Assembly: GCA_900322175.1 (NCBI GenBank)
Contig: ONYZ01000012.1
Coordinates: forward strand, 1 to 50,741
Direction of reading: 5' to 3'
Origin: an uncultured Prevotella sp.
GTDB taxonomy: Bacteria > Bacteroidota > Bacteroidia > Bacteroidales > Bacteroidaceae
Length of the DNA stretch: 50,741 nt
How positions within the stretch are numbered: the first letter of the stretch is position 1; every line of letters begins with the position of its first letter. Under the pieces are notes generated by a model that saw only the letters and a list, made by a program, of their open reading frames with translations, ran no database searches and was not told the origin of the DNA. Positions 1-9,500 of this stretch are shown here, piece by piece. Both the position numbers and the translations under genes were made by a program.

Positions 1-336
1 AGCTCCGCTAACAGCTTCCTTAAGAGTCAGAGCAGGGTTGCCACCGTCGGCATCCTTTGGATTGTCCTGTCCCTGTACACCGTCCTTTGTCTCAATCTCG
101 TTACCATCGATGATAACCTTGTTGAAACCATTGTTTTTGCAGTCAACAGACTTGTGCTGTGTAGCAAATGGGTTGGATACGTCGATAACGCCCTCAATAG
201 AGCCCCATGCCTTACCAGCCTCAACGTCAACAGCATCAGAACCGATTCCATTGGCCTCAGCACTTACTTTGAATACCTGAGCATTTACGCTCATTGCGGC
301 AAAAATTGCCAATGCACTAAGTAAAATTTTCCTCAT
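1..336 (-). CDS. Secreted protein of unknown function, N-terminal part only
   Basis: 112 codons are visible; the gene runs off the left edge of the window, so its 3' end is missing. The N-terminus is a clean signal peptide (MRKILLSALAIFAAMSVNA, cleavage before Gln20), so the product is exported. The mature part is rich in Gly, Asp and Asn and contains the segment QGQDNPKDADGGNPALTL. I do not recognise a domain with confidence. It has its own promoter (388-419), and the preceding minus-strand genes are a pectin-type SusCD locus, so an extracellular carbohydrate-related role is plausible but is only inference from position. Confidence 0.8.
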   Translation of the reverse strand, partial: MRKILLSALAIFAAMSVNAQVFKVSAEANGIGSDAVDVEAGKAWGSIEGVIDVSNPFATQHKSVDCKNNGFNKVIIDGNEIETKDGVQGQDNPKDADGGNPALTLKEAVSGA

Positions 337-387
337 ATTCGTTTTGCTTTATTAGTTATTAATGATAATGATATCAATAGTCCGATA

Positions 388-419
388 CAAAGGTAAAGTA
401 ATAATTTGAAATAACCAAA
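388..419 (-). promoter_or_regulatory. Bacteroidetes-type promoter for the partial secreted protein
   Basis: Read on the minus strand there is a TTTG box (416-419), a 20-nt spacer, and TACCTTTG (388-395). This matches the -33/-7 consensus of the Bacteroidetes primary sigma factor. The start codon at 336 lies about 45 nt downstream of the expected transcription start. Confidence 0.75.
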
Positions 420-436
420 TTTTTTGCATTTTTTTA

Positions 437-478
437 GAGTTAACAAGAGGAACTGTAATAGTATCCTCTTGTTAACTT
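437..478. terminator. Perfect 13-bp inverted repeat downstream of the SusCD lipoprotein operon
   Basis: Arms 439-451 and 464-476 are perfectly complementary around a 12-nt loop, and the stem can be extended by one A-T pair. The repeat lies just beyond the stop codon of the lipoprotein gene at 495. On the minus strand the hairpin is followed by an A-rich rather than U-rich stretch, so it is not a textbook intrinsic terminator. It may instead stabilise the mRNA 3' end. Confidence 0.5.
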
Positions 479-494
479 ATTAGAATTCTAACTA

Positions 495-962
495 TCAGTT
501 TTTCTTTCCCAAAAATGTGTAATAGTACTTGTACTGCTTACGTCCAACTCTTACTTCTTTCACGAAATTAACGCCAATAACCCCACTTTCATCAATCTTT
601 CCTGTGAAGCTTGTTCCAAGAGGATTTTTATCGTTGTTGTTGTTGAAAACAAAGCCGTTGTTGGCATGAGAGATATTTGCTATTGAAGTAGCGTTGACAT
701 TGAGAGACGTGGTTGAGAAACTTCCCTCGATAGTTATATCTGCATTGTAAGGTGTGCTTGTAGGAGCAATGGTGATAGTACCTTCACCTTCACCTACTGT
801 TTCTGTATCTGACGAGATAGTCCAATTGCCTGAATATGTGCCGGCAGCAGCCTTCTCTGGAGTTGTAGAGAATGTGATATCATTATCATCATCATTTCCA
901 CACGAAATAAAAGAGCAGCTTAAGGCAAGCATTGCAGCCAGTGAAAAAATAATCTTTTTCAT
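495..962 (-). CDS. Small surface-type lipoprotein of the SusCD operon
   Basis: 155 residues with a lipoprotein signal peptide and lipobox (FISC, acylated Cys21). Cys21 is followed directly by the acidic run GNDDDND, which resembles the lipoprotein export signal that sends Bacteroidetes lipoproteins to the cell surface. The mature part is short and beta-rich (YSGNWTIS near residues 43-50, a C-terminal YKYYYTFLGKKN). It could be a calycin-like lipid/carbohydrate-binding barrel, but that assignment is weak. It starts 28 nt after susD, so it is probably the third gene of the operon and may be an accessory surface glycan-binding protein. Confidence 0.8.
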   Translation of the reverse strand: MKKIIFSLAAMLALSCSFISCGNDDDNDITFSTTPEKAAAGTYSGNWTISSDTETVGEGEGTITIAPTSTPYNADITIEGSFSTTSLNVNATSIANISHANNGFVFNNNNDKNPLGTSFTGKIDESGVIGVNFVKEVRVGRKQYKYYYTFLGKKN

Positions 963-990
963 ATTTTGTATTTTTTTAGATTAAATGTAA

Positions 991-2823
991 TTACTGAACA
1001 CCGCCGTAGCCTGGGTTCTGATCGTTTGCAGAGATACCAGTATTAGAACTGATCTCATTCTCAGGAATAGGACGGAGCCACTTGTAGTTGCCTGCTACAT
1101 CAGCCATCTGGCTGGCAGAGGTTATATACATGTTGAATGCTACATTGTAGCGAATCAGCTGCTTCGTACGGCGGAGGTCAGTCCAACGATGACCCTCTGC
1201 ATAAAGCTCACGGGCACGCTCATCTAGAATCACGTCGATGTCTCTGAGTGTAAATGAAGCTGGAGTGTTGTACTCAACAGTATATTCACTGAATGAAGAG
1301 AGACTTGGAAGACCGGCACGGTTGCGAACTGCATTCAGCTTATCAAGAGCCTGGGCTGTCTGGCCTGCCATCAGGTAAGCCTCGGCTGCAACAAGATACA
1401 TGTCGCTGACGTGGAATACTACGAGGTTGCGATAGTCGTTGTTGCCTGCAACCTGAGCAGACTCTGGATCGTCGAACTTCTTTACGCAAACACCATTGTT
1501 TACCTGAGCATTGTACTCTGCCAAGCTAACGGTTGATTTTGTATAATTACCGTTCTTGTCGAAAGTGTACTTAATGACAGGATTTGACAGAATAGCAACG
1601 ATAACGCCGTTTGTACAGTTACCCTGAATCAGCTGGCTCTTGTGAGCATTGATATCAGCAACAGCTTCTGACTCGGTAACGTAGTATGGGTAGAATCGGT
1701 TTGCAATAGGGTGGGTTGCCAGTTTGGCTGCATCAAGGTTGTAATATGCATAGTAACCATCGGTTCCCCATCCGGCATCACCAGTTGACAGAAGCTCTGC
1801 ATTATAGAGAGTGGTCATGAATGTGCCCTCATAGCGATTGTCGCCCTTATCAAAGAGATACATGCTCTTCTCACTCTGCTGGTTGTCGCTACCTACATTC
1901 TTAAGACCGAGCTTAACGCAGTTGCCATAATAGCCACCGAAGTCATTCTGACGGCTGTGACCACCAGAGGTCTCATCGCCAGGATAGTTAGAGCGCTCAT
2001 AGATGATAGAGAAAATCTCTTCTGCATTGGCCTCATTTGCAGGTGCCCACTTAGCGTCGAATGACATCGTCAGGCTAACACCGTTGATGGCTTTCTCTGC
2101 CCAAGAGGCTGCCTCTGCAAATCGAGAAGTGCTCTTTACCGAATATGTACCCTGTTCTGCATTGTTGAGATCGGTGTCAATATCCCATCCTGCTGCCAGG
2201 CAAACTTTTGCAAGGAGGGCGGCAACAGCCTGCTTGCTGGCTCTTCCATTATGCTTGCTGGCATCATCAAGTGAAGAGTTGTTGTAGAGATCTGTCAGAT
2301 CAGTAATTAACGATGTATATATTTCGTTAAGATCTGTGCGGGGATAGCTTCTTTCAGGAGTGTTGATATACTCTGTGATATAAGGTACACTACCAAACTG
2401 CTGAGTCAGCAGATAGTAACCCCAGCTGCGCAGGAAACGAGCTTCCTGAGCCTCCTTAGAACTTTCACTTGCATAGAAGATGACAGCATTGGCATAATTG
2501 ATGGCTTTGTAGGCATTCTTGTAATAACTCTCAATTGTGCCGTTTGCTGGTGTCATTGAATATTCATTGAATTCTCCGGCTGCGTGACCACGGGTGTTGA
2601 TGTAAAGGTCGGTGCCCTGCTCGTAAATGGGTACTTGATTGACCACGGCATCAAAATTGCTATAGGCAGAGACTAGAAGTGAAGAGACATCTTTGCCAAA
2701 ATATGCATCAGTTGTCTGGCCGCCGGCAGATTTGTTCTCTGTTTCGAGGAAGTCGCTACAGCCTGTAAAGGTTATTCCCGCTAAAAGTGCTGCAATAGCT
2801 GTTGAAAATATATTATTTTTCAT
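991..2823 (-). CDS. SusD/RagB-family surface glycan-binding lipoprotein
   Basis: 610 residues, a usual length for SusD. The lipobox Cys is residue 22 (TFTGC), followed by SDFLETE, as in many SusD proteins. SusD-like features are the N-terminal ETENKSAGGQTTDAYF segment, the helical TPR-like region around NAVIFYASESSKEAQEARFL, and the C-terminal blocks VSDMYLVAAEAYLMAG and DERARELYAEGHRWTDLRR. It sits on the cell surface as the lid of the SusC transporter and binds the incoming oligosaccharide. The gene follows susC by only 19 nt. Pectin-derived glycan is the likely ligand, judging from the neighbouring pectate lyase and pectinesterase. Confidence 0.95.
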   Translation of the reverse strand: MKNNIFSTAIAALLAGITFTGCSDFLETENKSAGGQTTDAYFGKDVSSLLVSAYSNFDAVVNQVPIYEQGTDLYINTRGHAAGEFNEYSMTPANGTIESYYKNAYKAINYANAVIFYASESSKEAQEARFLRSWGYYLLTQQFGSVPYITEYINTPERSYPRTDLNEIYTSLITDLTDLYNNSSLDDASKHNGRASKQAVAALLAKVCLAAGWDIDTDLNNAEQGTYSVKSTSRFAEAASWAEKAINGVSLTMSFDAKWAPANEANAEEIFSIIYERSNYPGDETSGGHSRQNDFGGYYGNCVKLGLKNVGSDNQQSEKSMYLFDKGDNRYEGTFMTTLYNAELLSTGDAGWGTDGYYAYYNLDAAKLATHPIANRFYPYYVTESEAVADINAHKSQLIQGNCTNGVIVAILSNPVIKYTFDKNGNYTKSTVSLAEYNAQVNNGVCVKKFDDPESAQVAGNNDYRNLVVFHVSDMYLVAAEAYLMAGQTAQALDKLNAVRNRAGLPSLSSFSEYTVEYNTPASFTLRDIDVILDERARELYAEGHRWTDLRRTKQLIRYNVAFNMYITSASQMADVAGNYKWLRPIPENEISSNTGISANDQNPGYGGVQ

Positions 2824-2842
2824 TTCTTTATTTCTTTATTGG

Positions 2843-5800
2843 TTAGAACTTAATGCTTGCACCGAACTGGTAAGTGATAGTGCTTGGACCATCGTTCTTA
2901 GCAGCAGCGTCGGCCCACTCAGGATCGAATCCCTTATACTTGGTAAATACGAATGGGTTGGTAACTGTTGCGTAGAGACGCAGGTGCTTACAGCCAATCT
3001 TGTTGATGATGCTCTTTGGGAATGTATAGCCGAGAGTGATGTTCTTTACCTTTACGTAAGATGCATCAACAATTGCCTTGGCTTCATCCCAACGATCCTT
3101 CTGCAAACCAACGCCAGCGTTTGTTCCACCGTTGTTGGGGAAAGGATAACTACCATAATGAGTTGTCTCCTGATACTTAGGATTGATATATGTACCGTCT
3201 GCGTTTACTCCGTCGCAGTCGATAATGGTTCCTGCAGGAATGTACCAGTCCATATTCAGCTTCTGGCGACCACGGTCGTTCATTGCTAGGATATCACCAT
3301 TCAGGAAATTAGAGAATACCTTGTAGTTCTGCTTTGTGTAAATAGAGAACGAGAAATCGAGGTTCTTCCATGACAGGTTAGATGTAAAGCTTCCTGTCCA
3401 TGATGGATTACTGTTCCAGATAGTCTTGTCGTCTGTGTCGATCACACCATTTCCGTCGCGGTCAACACACCAAGGCTGACCTTCTGTCAGACCATAACAC
3501 TTGTAGAAATATTCATACTCACGAACTTGCTCGCCCGGGGTGAAGCCCTGAGCCTTTGCAATGGCGTTGTCAGGTACAGTCATCATCTTGTCTGATACGA
3601 TACCTCCCCACTCATAGCCCCATACGTTGGTTGCAGAATAACCGACAAAGAGACTCTTGGATGCACCGTTAAGCAGTCTGTCGCCTGTTCCGTTGATTTC
3701 ACGTACCTTGTTCTGGTTGTGCGAGAAGTTGAATGTTGTCTGCCAGTTCCAATCCTTTGACTCGATGTTAACAGTAGTAAGACTTAATTCAATACCACGG
3801 TTGCGTACAGAACCTACGTTTGAAGTAAGTAAACCTCCACCTGATACGAGTGGGAGGGGAACGTCGAAGAGCAGCTCCTTAGAAGTCTTCTGGTATACAT
3901 CGATAGCACCACTGATACGACCACCCAAGAAACCGAAATCGATACCGGCATTGTACTCAGTAGAGGTCTCCCACTTCAGGATGGTGTTAACAATACCTGA
4001 GGGATAAAAACCTTTTTGCCAAGCCTGATCAAGGTAGTAGTATAGAGGACCGGCAACGGTCTGTTGTGTATCGAAGTTGCCGATACCAGTATTGTTACCT
4101 GTTACACCATAGCTCAGACGGAGTTTCAAGTTGCTAAGCCAGCTGATATTCTGCATGAATGGCTCCTCTGTGATACGCCAAGCGGCAGCTACTGATGGGA
4201 AGCAGCCCCAACGCTCGTCCTTTGTCAACTTAGACGAACCATCCCAACGTACAGTAGCGGTCAGGAGGTAGCGGTTCTTCCAGTTGTAGTTGGCACGAAG
4301 AGCATATGAGATCATGCTGTTCTCTGTATATGAATTGCTGGAACTATCCTTGTTGAAGTCACCCGACTTCAGGTTCCACCAGTCGGTATTCTCCATAACA
4401 CCGTCGGCTACCCATGTAGAAGTGTCGCTATTGCTTGACTCCATTGAGAACAAAGCCATCAAACCGATATTGTGATCTTTTGCAATCGTTGTGTTGTAGT
4501 TGATGATATTGTCCCATGTATAAGAGAAACTACGCTGTTTTGCCAGTGTTGCTGAGTTGGTGTCACCATCTGCGTAGGTCTTGCCAGTTGCTGGATTGAT
4601 GTATCCTGTGAATGAACCCTGACGATATGAAGAATAGCTTGGAGAGAATGTGGTCTTGAAGTCAAGACCCTTGATAATGTCAAGTTTTACGTAGAAGTTT
4701 CCGAGAGCACGCCATGTTTCGCGATTCTTAGAAGTGTTCTTCAGCAAGTCGAGTGCACTTACCTGGTCAGAGAACTGATATGAAGCACATGTTCCTAATG
4801 ACTGATAGTTACCTGGCAGGTGGTTGATGTTGCCATCCTCATCGTAAGGAATCATGTATGGGTTCATACGGAAAGCCACTCTGATGGCATCGTCATTGCC
4901 GTAGTCATGATTGATGTTTGCAACATTGAAACTGAAACCGGCACTGATAACCTTGTTAATCTTGGCATCAACACTACCTTTAAAGCTGTACTTGCTCTGT
5001 TCGTCACCTTGATATATACCTTTCTCCTTGTTGTAGCCGATACCGAAGTGATAGTTAACGCTCTCACTTCCGCCATTTACTGCGAGATAGTGGTTCTGCT
5101 GGTTTCCTGATTGGGTTACGAGGTCAGGCCAGTCTGTGGTTGCACCAGATGCAAGCATCTTCTTCATCATATACTCGCCTTCACCGACATTCTCGCGGAG
5201 CAGACACTGCTCTAGAATAGAACCTCCGATCTGGTAGGTGGGGTTAGCAGCGGGAAATGCTTTACCGTCGGCACCTGCGTATGTGAGGAACTTCATGAAG
5301 CGATAATTGTAGAAACTCTCACCGTCCATAAAGTCAGGCATGCGGGCTGTATTGGTAATACCATAGTAACCGTCGTAGCTGATAGTTGCCTTCTGGTCGC
5401 GCTTAACGGTTGTTCCTCCCTTAGTCGTTACCATTACTACACCGGCTGTAGCACGAGAACCGTAGATAGCGGTAGAAGAGGCGTCCTTAAGGATGTCGAT
5501 ACGCTCGATATCCTGTGGGTTCAGCCACTGGATGTCACTACACATAACACCGTCAACAACATATAGAGGGGTGGTATCTGAGTTAATAGATGACTTACCA
5601 CGAATCTCAATGTTGAAGTCGCCTCCGGCACGACCAGAACTCTGTGTGATATTCACACCTGGAGTAGCTCCTTGAAGGTTTTCCAATACTGAAGGAGCAC
5701 CTTTGGCATTCAGTTTTTCTGTATCAACAGAAGAAATAGAACCCGTAAGGTCGGTCTTCTTCATAGTACCGTAACCTACTACTACTACGTCTTGAAGAGT

Positions 5801-6103
5801 TGTGGCATCTTCTTTGAGGACTACATTAATACTTGTTTTTCCGGCTACGTTAATTTCTTGTGTCTGCATACCAATGTACGAGATTACAAGAACTTTACCG
5901 TTACCCATCTTAATGGTGAAGTTACCGTCGAAGTCTGTTACTACAGCATTCTTAGTGCCTTTCTCCATTACAGTAGCGCCGATGACAGCCTCGCCCGTTT
6001 CATCGACTACAATTCCATTGATTGTCTGAGCGGATACTGTGCCTACTATGAGACTGAGTACCAGCATCAGCGCAATGCGGAATGTCTTTAGTGATCTTTG
6101 CAT
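2843..6103 (-). CDS. SusC/RagA-family TonB-dependent outer-membrane transporter
   Basis: 1086 residues. The order is: signal peptide (1-25), carboxypeptidase-regulatory-like beta domain (about 27-98, INGIVVDETGEAVIGATV), TonB-box region with DVVVVGYGTMKK (105-116), plug domain carrying the SusC/RagA signature (LYVVDG, then DIERIDILKDASSTAIYGSR), and a long beta-barrel ending in a C-terminal Phe (YQFGASIKF). It imports oligosaccharides across the outer membrane using TonB energy and works with the SusD protein encoded next. The promoter and a palindromic candidate operator lie upstream. There is no N-terminal STN domain, so signalling through an anti-sigma factor is unlikely. Confidence 0.96.
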   Translation of the reverse strand: MQRSLKTFRIALMLVLSLIVGTVSAQTINGIVVDETGEAVIGATVMEKGTKNAVVTDFDGNFTIKMGNGKVLVISYIGMQTQEINVAGKTSINVVLKEDATTLQDVVVVGYGTMKKTDLTGSISSVDTEKLNAKGAPSVLENLQGATPGVNITQSSGRAGGDFNIEIRGKSSINSDTTPLYVVDGVMCSDIQWLNPQDIERIDILKDASSTAIYGSRATAGVVMVTTKGGTTVKRDQKATISYDGYYGITNTARMPDFMDGESFYNYRFMKFLTYAGADGKAFPAANPTYQIGGSILEQCLLRENVGEGEYMMKKMLASGATTDWPDLVTQSGNQQNHYLAVNGGSESVNYHFGIGYNKEKGIYQGDEQSKYSFKGSVDAKINKVISAGFSFNVANINHDYGNDDAIRVAFRMNPYMIPYDEDGNINHLPGNYQSLGTCASYQFSDQVSALDLLKNTSKNRETWRALGNFYVKLDIIKGLDFKTTFSPSYSSYRQGSFTGYINPATGKTYADGDTNSATLAKQRSFSYTWDNIINYNTTIAKDHNIGLMALFSMESSNSDTSTWVADGVMENTDWWNLKSGDFNKDSSSNSYTENSMISYALRANYNWKNRYLLTATVRWDGSSKLTKDERWGCFPSVAAAWRITEEPFMQNISWLSNLKLRLSYGVTGNNTGIGNFDTQQTVAGPLYYYLDQAWQKGFYPSGIVNTILKWETSTEYNAGIDFGFLGGRISGAIDVYQKTSKELLFDVPLPLVSGGGLLTSNVGSVRNRGIELSLTTVNIESKDWNWQTTFNFSHNQNKVREINGTGDRLLNGASKSLFVGYSATNVWGYEWGGIVSDKMMTVPDNAIAKAQGFTPGEQVREYEYFYKCYGLTEGQPWCVDRDGNGVIDTDDKTIWNSNPSWTGSFTSNLSWKNLDFSFSIYTKQNYKVFSNFLNGDILAMNDRGRQKLNMDWYIPAGTIIDCDGVNADGTYINPKYQETTHYGSYPFPNNGGTNAGVGLQKDRWDEAKAIVDASYVKVKNITLGYTFPKSIINKIGCKHLRLYATVTNPFVFTKYKGFDPEWADAAAKNDGPSTITYQFGASIKF

Positions 6104-6159
6104 AATTAGTTATTATTAGTTATAATTTAAATTTTAGACTAGAGCAAATAATTCCTTTG

Positions 6160-6167
6160 CAAAATTA
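6160..6167 (-). promoter_or_regulatory. -7 promoter element of the susC-susD operon
   Basis: TAATTTTG on the minus strand matches TAnnTTTG. The susC start codon lies about 55 nt downstream. No clear -33 TTTG is seen at the expected distance, which fits a promoter that needs an activator. Confidence 0.6.
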
Positions 6168-6212
6168 GTCTTTTTTTTCAATTTGGACGCTATTTTTACG
6201 AAAAAAAGCAAC

Positions 6213-6224
6213 GTAAACGTTTAC
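6213..6224. promoter_or_regulatory. Palindromic candidate operator upstream of susC
   Basis: GTAAACGTTTAC is a perfect 12-bp palindrome with a central CG, the general shape of LacI/GalR-family operators. It lies 45 nt upstream of the susC -7 box. A 10-of-12 match occurs at nearly the same position upstream of the pectate lyase promoter (13228-13239). Confidence 0.5.
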
Positions 6225-6261
6225 AAAAAATGTTAAATTCCTGTAGCTCTTAAGTCATTAT

Positions 6262-6301
6262 ATAATAAAAAGGTGTAACCCCGTGGAAAGGGGATACACC
6301 T
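6262..6301 (-). terminator. Intrinsic terminator of the pectate lyase-pectinesterase operon
   Basis: Arms AGGTGTATCCCC and GGGGTTACACCT (minus strand, one mismatch) form a 12-bp stem, followed on the minus strand by a T-rich tract (6262-6270). It lies 45 nt past the stop of the 51-residue lipoprotein gene and upstream of the susC promoter, so it separates the two pectin operons. Confidence 0.8.
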
Positions 6302-6345
6302 GATAGTAATCCAATCTAGGACTGTAGCCTAAAAACGGTAGCAGA

Positions 6346-6501
6346 TTATTGCATACTATTCGAGTAGGCTGGCTGATCGGTTACAACTTCCTGTGGGTCG
6401 TCGATATTTGGAGTGGGCTCTACAGGATTGTCTTCCTTGGTGCACGACATCAGGGCCATAGTGGTCACAATGATGAATGCAATGTATTTAAATCTCTTCA
6501 T
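6346..6501 (-). CDS. Very small lipoprotein (51 residues) closing the pectinase operon
   Basis: Reads MKRFKYIAFIIVTTMALMSC and then TKEDNPVEPTPNIDDPQEVV, ending YSNSMQ. The first 20 residues form a standard lipoprotein signal with acylated Cys20 in the lipobox ALMSC. The following TKED resembles the charged lipoprotein export signal for the outer surface. The mature part is only about 31 residues, acidic and Pro-rich, with no fold I recognise. The gene begins 14 nt after the pectinesterase stop and is followed by the terminator, so it is co-transcribed. It could be a minimal surface tether or a remnant of a larger lipoprotein. Confidence 0.75.
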   Translation of the reverse strand: MKRFKYIAFIIVTTMALMSCTKEDNPVEPTPNIDDPQEVVTDQPAYSNSMQ

Positions 6502-6515
6502 AACCTAATTCCTTT

Positions 6516-9500
6516 TTATTTAATTATTACCTTCTTGTTGTTATGGATATACAAGCCCTTGGCAGGCTTCTTTACACGCTGGCCCTGCAGGTTGTGGTAA
6601 ACATCATTGTCGACACTATTGTCTGTTGGCATAGAGATACCTGTAATTGAGCCGTCAAGATCATAGCCACGTGCAGAAGCTGCTGATGCAGGAACTGTGA
6701 GCCATGCGCGATGAGCTTCTATCTGGAATGCTGCACCGTCAGCTGCGCCCCAGAACCATCCGAATACGTTAGAGTATTCTGTATTCGAAGGACCGAAGGA
6801 TAGTTTGTAATACTGACAGTTGCTGAAATCTGAGAATGTGGTAGTAGCCACGTCGCTGCCTTTCAGAAGGTTTACACCTGTGTAGCTTGCATCTGTCTCA
6901 ACGACGGTGATGGCGTATGTGGCGTCTTTCTTGCTTGATTTCAACAATACAGCTGTACCTGCAGGGATTACATCCTTCAGCTCTGTGTATGTGAGCGCTT
7001 CAGTAGAAGCCTCAGTAACCACTAATGCCTTGACACCAGCAGGAATTGCATAGCTGTTCTGTGAATCGTAGAAAGTGCAATAGCCAGCTTTAGATATAGT
7101 GATACTAAGAGGAGTAGACGAAGCCTCGCCGAGACCACCCATCTTGTTGGCTGCGCGAACGGTATACTGCGAACGTGGATCGTCGATGGCAAAACTGTTA
7201 GACTCTGTTATGCCTGCAATTACACCGTCTTTGAATACTGCCCAGCAAATAGCGTCGTTGTTGGTATCCCAACTCAGTGTAGTGTCGCTAAGCTTAAGGT
7301 TGGCTGGTGCTGCAATCTGCTTGGTTAGCGATGCAGGATCCCATGCCTTCTCTGGGTTCTCGGCAAACATCTTTGCGTAGCTGTAGCCAGCTGCCTGATC
7401 GGCTGTAAGGATAGTTTCGAAAGCACCTCCGTAAGAGTTGATGATATTGCTATTTGGAGTGATGTCGGCACCTGTGATGTCCATAGTGTTGAACTCGCCG
7501 AATACCTTCGGATCCTTACTGTTCATGCCCTTCTGTGTCCAGCGTGAGCTGACAAGTGTATTCTTGGCATTATCGTCGAGGGTAGTGTTGAGCCATACGC
7601 AGATAGGTGTGTTCTGCCATGTACGACCTAAGTTCCAGTCGCCCTTACCTTCTGCGAGGTCAATAACATTACATCCGTCGAATACATAACCAAATGCGGT
7701 ATTGGTAGTCGGAGCTGTTACGGTGCGTCCGCCCTTTCCACCAATCTGGCGTGGCTCAAGAGAGATTTGAGTATTCTGGAAGCGAACGTCGCCACCGCCG
7801 CAGATAAAGTCTACAGTTCCATGGATGTCGCAATTCTCCCAGTATGCCTGCTGGCCGCTGTTTGAGCTGTAGTAGGTGTCCTGGTAAGAGAGCATACGAA
7901 CATTCTTACCGATAGTGCGGTTACCACTGTCTTGTAAAACAGCTGCACGTCCGCCAACCTGTCCGCCGCTGAGTGCACCATAGTAGTCGAGTGCATTTTT
8001 CAGGGTGATATCTTGCAGATAGAGGTTGGTGCCACTATTCTGTAACATGTCGGCGCTACCCAGACCCTCGATGCTCTTATCAGGAGCTGTCAAGATGATG
8101 GTATTCTCCATCGACTGTCCTATGATAGAGATGTTGTGGCCGCTGATGGCTGTTTTTACAGTCTCGTTCAGATCGTAGATGCCGTCGGGCACGAAGATAT
8201 ACGAACGTGCAGCATCCTTGTTGGCGTTCTGGCCATTTACTACATCAAGCACGTCGAGCAGACTCTGTGCATCGCCAGCCTTTACGAAGTACCAGTTGCC
8301 CTGGCTCTCGTAGTTAGTCTCGGCGGTGTTTACTATCTTAACAGCGTGTATGTACATCTCGCCTGTACCGTTCAGGTTCAGTGTGATAGTGCCGCCCTGA
8401 CCTTCATAGTTGAATGCTACGATCTCGCCATCAACCGACTCTTTGTTCATGCCTGGAAGTGTTCCAATCTGCTGACCGTTCTCTGTGATAACGATGTCGT
8501 CGGAATTACCGTAACGGCAAAGTGTTACAGAAACTGTAGCCTTAGGACCTACAAGCAGGTCGATCTTGTTGTCAGGAGCAAATGCCCATCCGTGCTGGGT
8601 GTCGTGCCAGTAGAATCCGTTGCCTGTAGGATTGAATGCCTCATGATCAGCAGCATCGAAAAGTTTGTCGGTAAGGTCGAAGACATACTTCTTGTGAGTG
8701 CTTACTGTCTCAATCTCTGTAGCAACTGCATAGAGATTAATGTCGCCTGTAACTACATCGTTGGCGGTGTATTTTTGTCCGCCAGCAGTCTTCAGGAACC
8801 AGCCGCGAACCTTAAAGCCTTCGGTGGCTGTTGCCTGAGCATAGTCAATGTCAAACTCGCCGATAGTCTCATCTTTCTCGCGGGTAAAGATGCCGAGAAC
8901 GGTCTTCTTGTCGGTGTCGATATAGCTTAGCTTGAAGTCGGGCTTCTGAACCAGTGTCAGTACATATTCTACCGAAGTATCGCCCAGTGTCATTGGGATG
9001 GTAACTACACACTTGGTATCATCGCCGTCATAGGCGATAGTTCCGATTTCACCCTTCTTGGCTGTTGCTTTTACAGGATTATTAACACTAACCATTGCAA
9101 TCTTCTTGGTCAGTTCCATTTTTGCTTCATATGCATCGTCGAAAACCTCTTCTGATGTATATTCTGTGCCATTGATGGTAATGGTGGCCAGTACGGGAAC
9201 TTCTTTTTCGGTTCCGTTTAATGTACCCTCGATTACAATGTCTGAGAATCCTATCTGCTTGCCGCTCTGCAGGTGGTATAGGTTGACAACCAGACCGCAT
9301 GTGCCTTCTGCTGTTGCTGCTCCTTCTATGTTGAAGCTGTACTCGCTCACGTTAGGATTATTGTTGTTGCGGTTAGGCTTTTCGCCTACAGCCAGTGATA
9401 CTGTTGTCTTATCAGGATTCTGCCATGAGAAGTCGAGCAGTCCGTTGTCGGTGCCAAAGCGTGTTGCTTTCAGTGACACTTTGGTTGGAGTGAAACTCAG

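Noticed and set aside
6104-6515. Plus-strand frame at 6349-6600
   Set aside because: It is antisense to the 51-residue lipoprotein and the pectinesterase 3' end; the minus-strand reading has the signal peptide.
8136-8930. 264-codon plus-strand frame inside the pectinesterase gene
   Set aside because: It lies antisense to a strongly supported catalytic domain and shows a Cys/Val-rich composition typical of a shadow frame.
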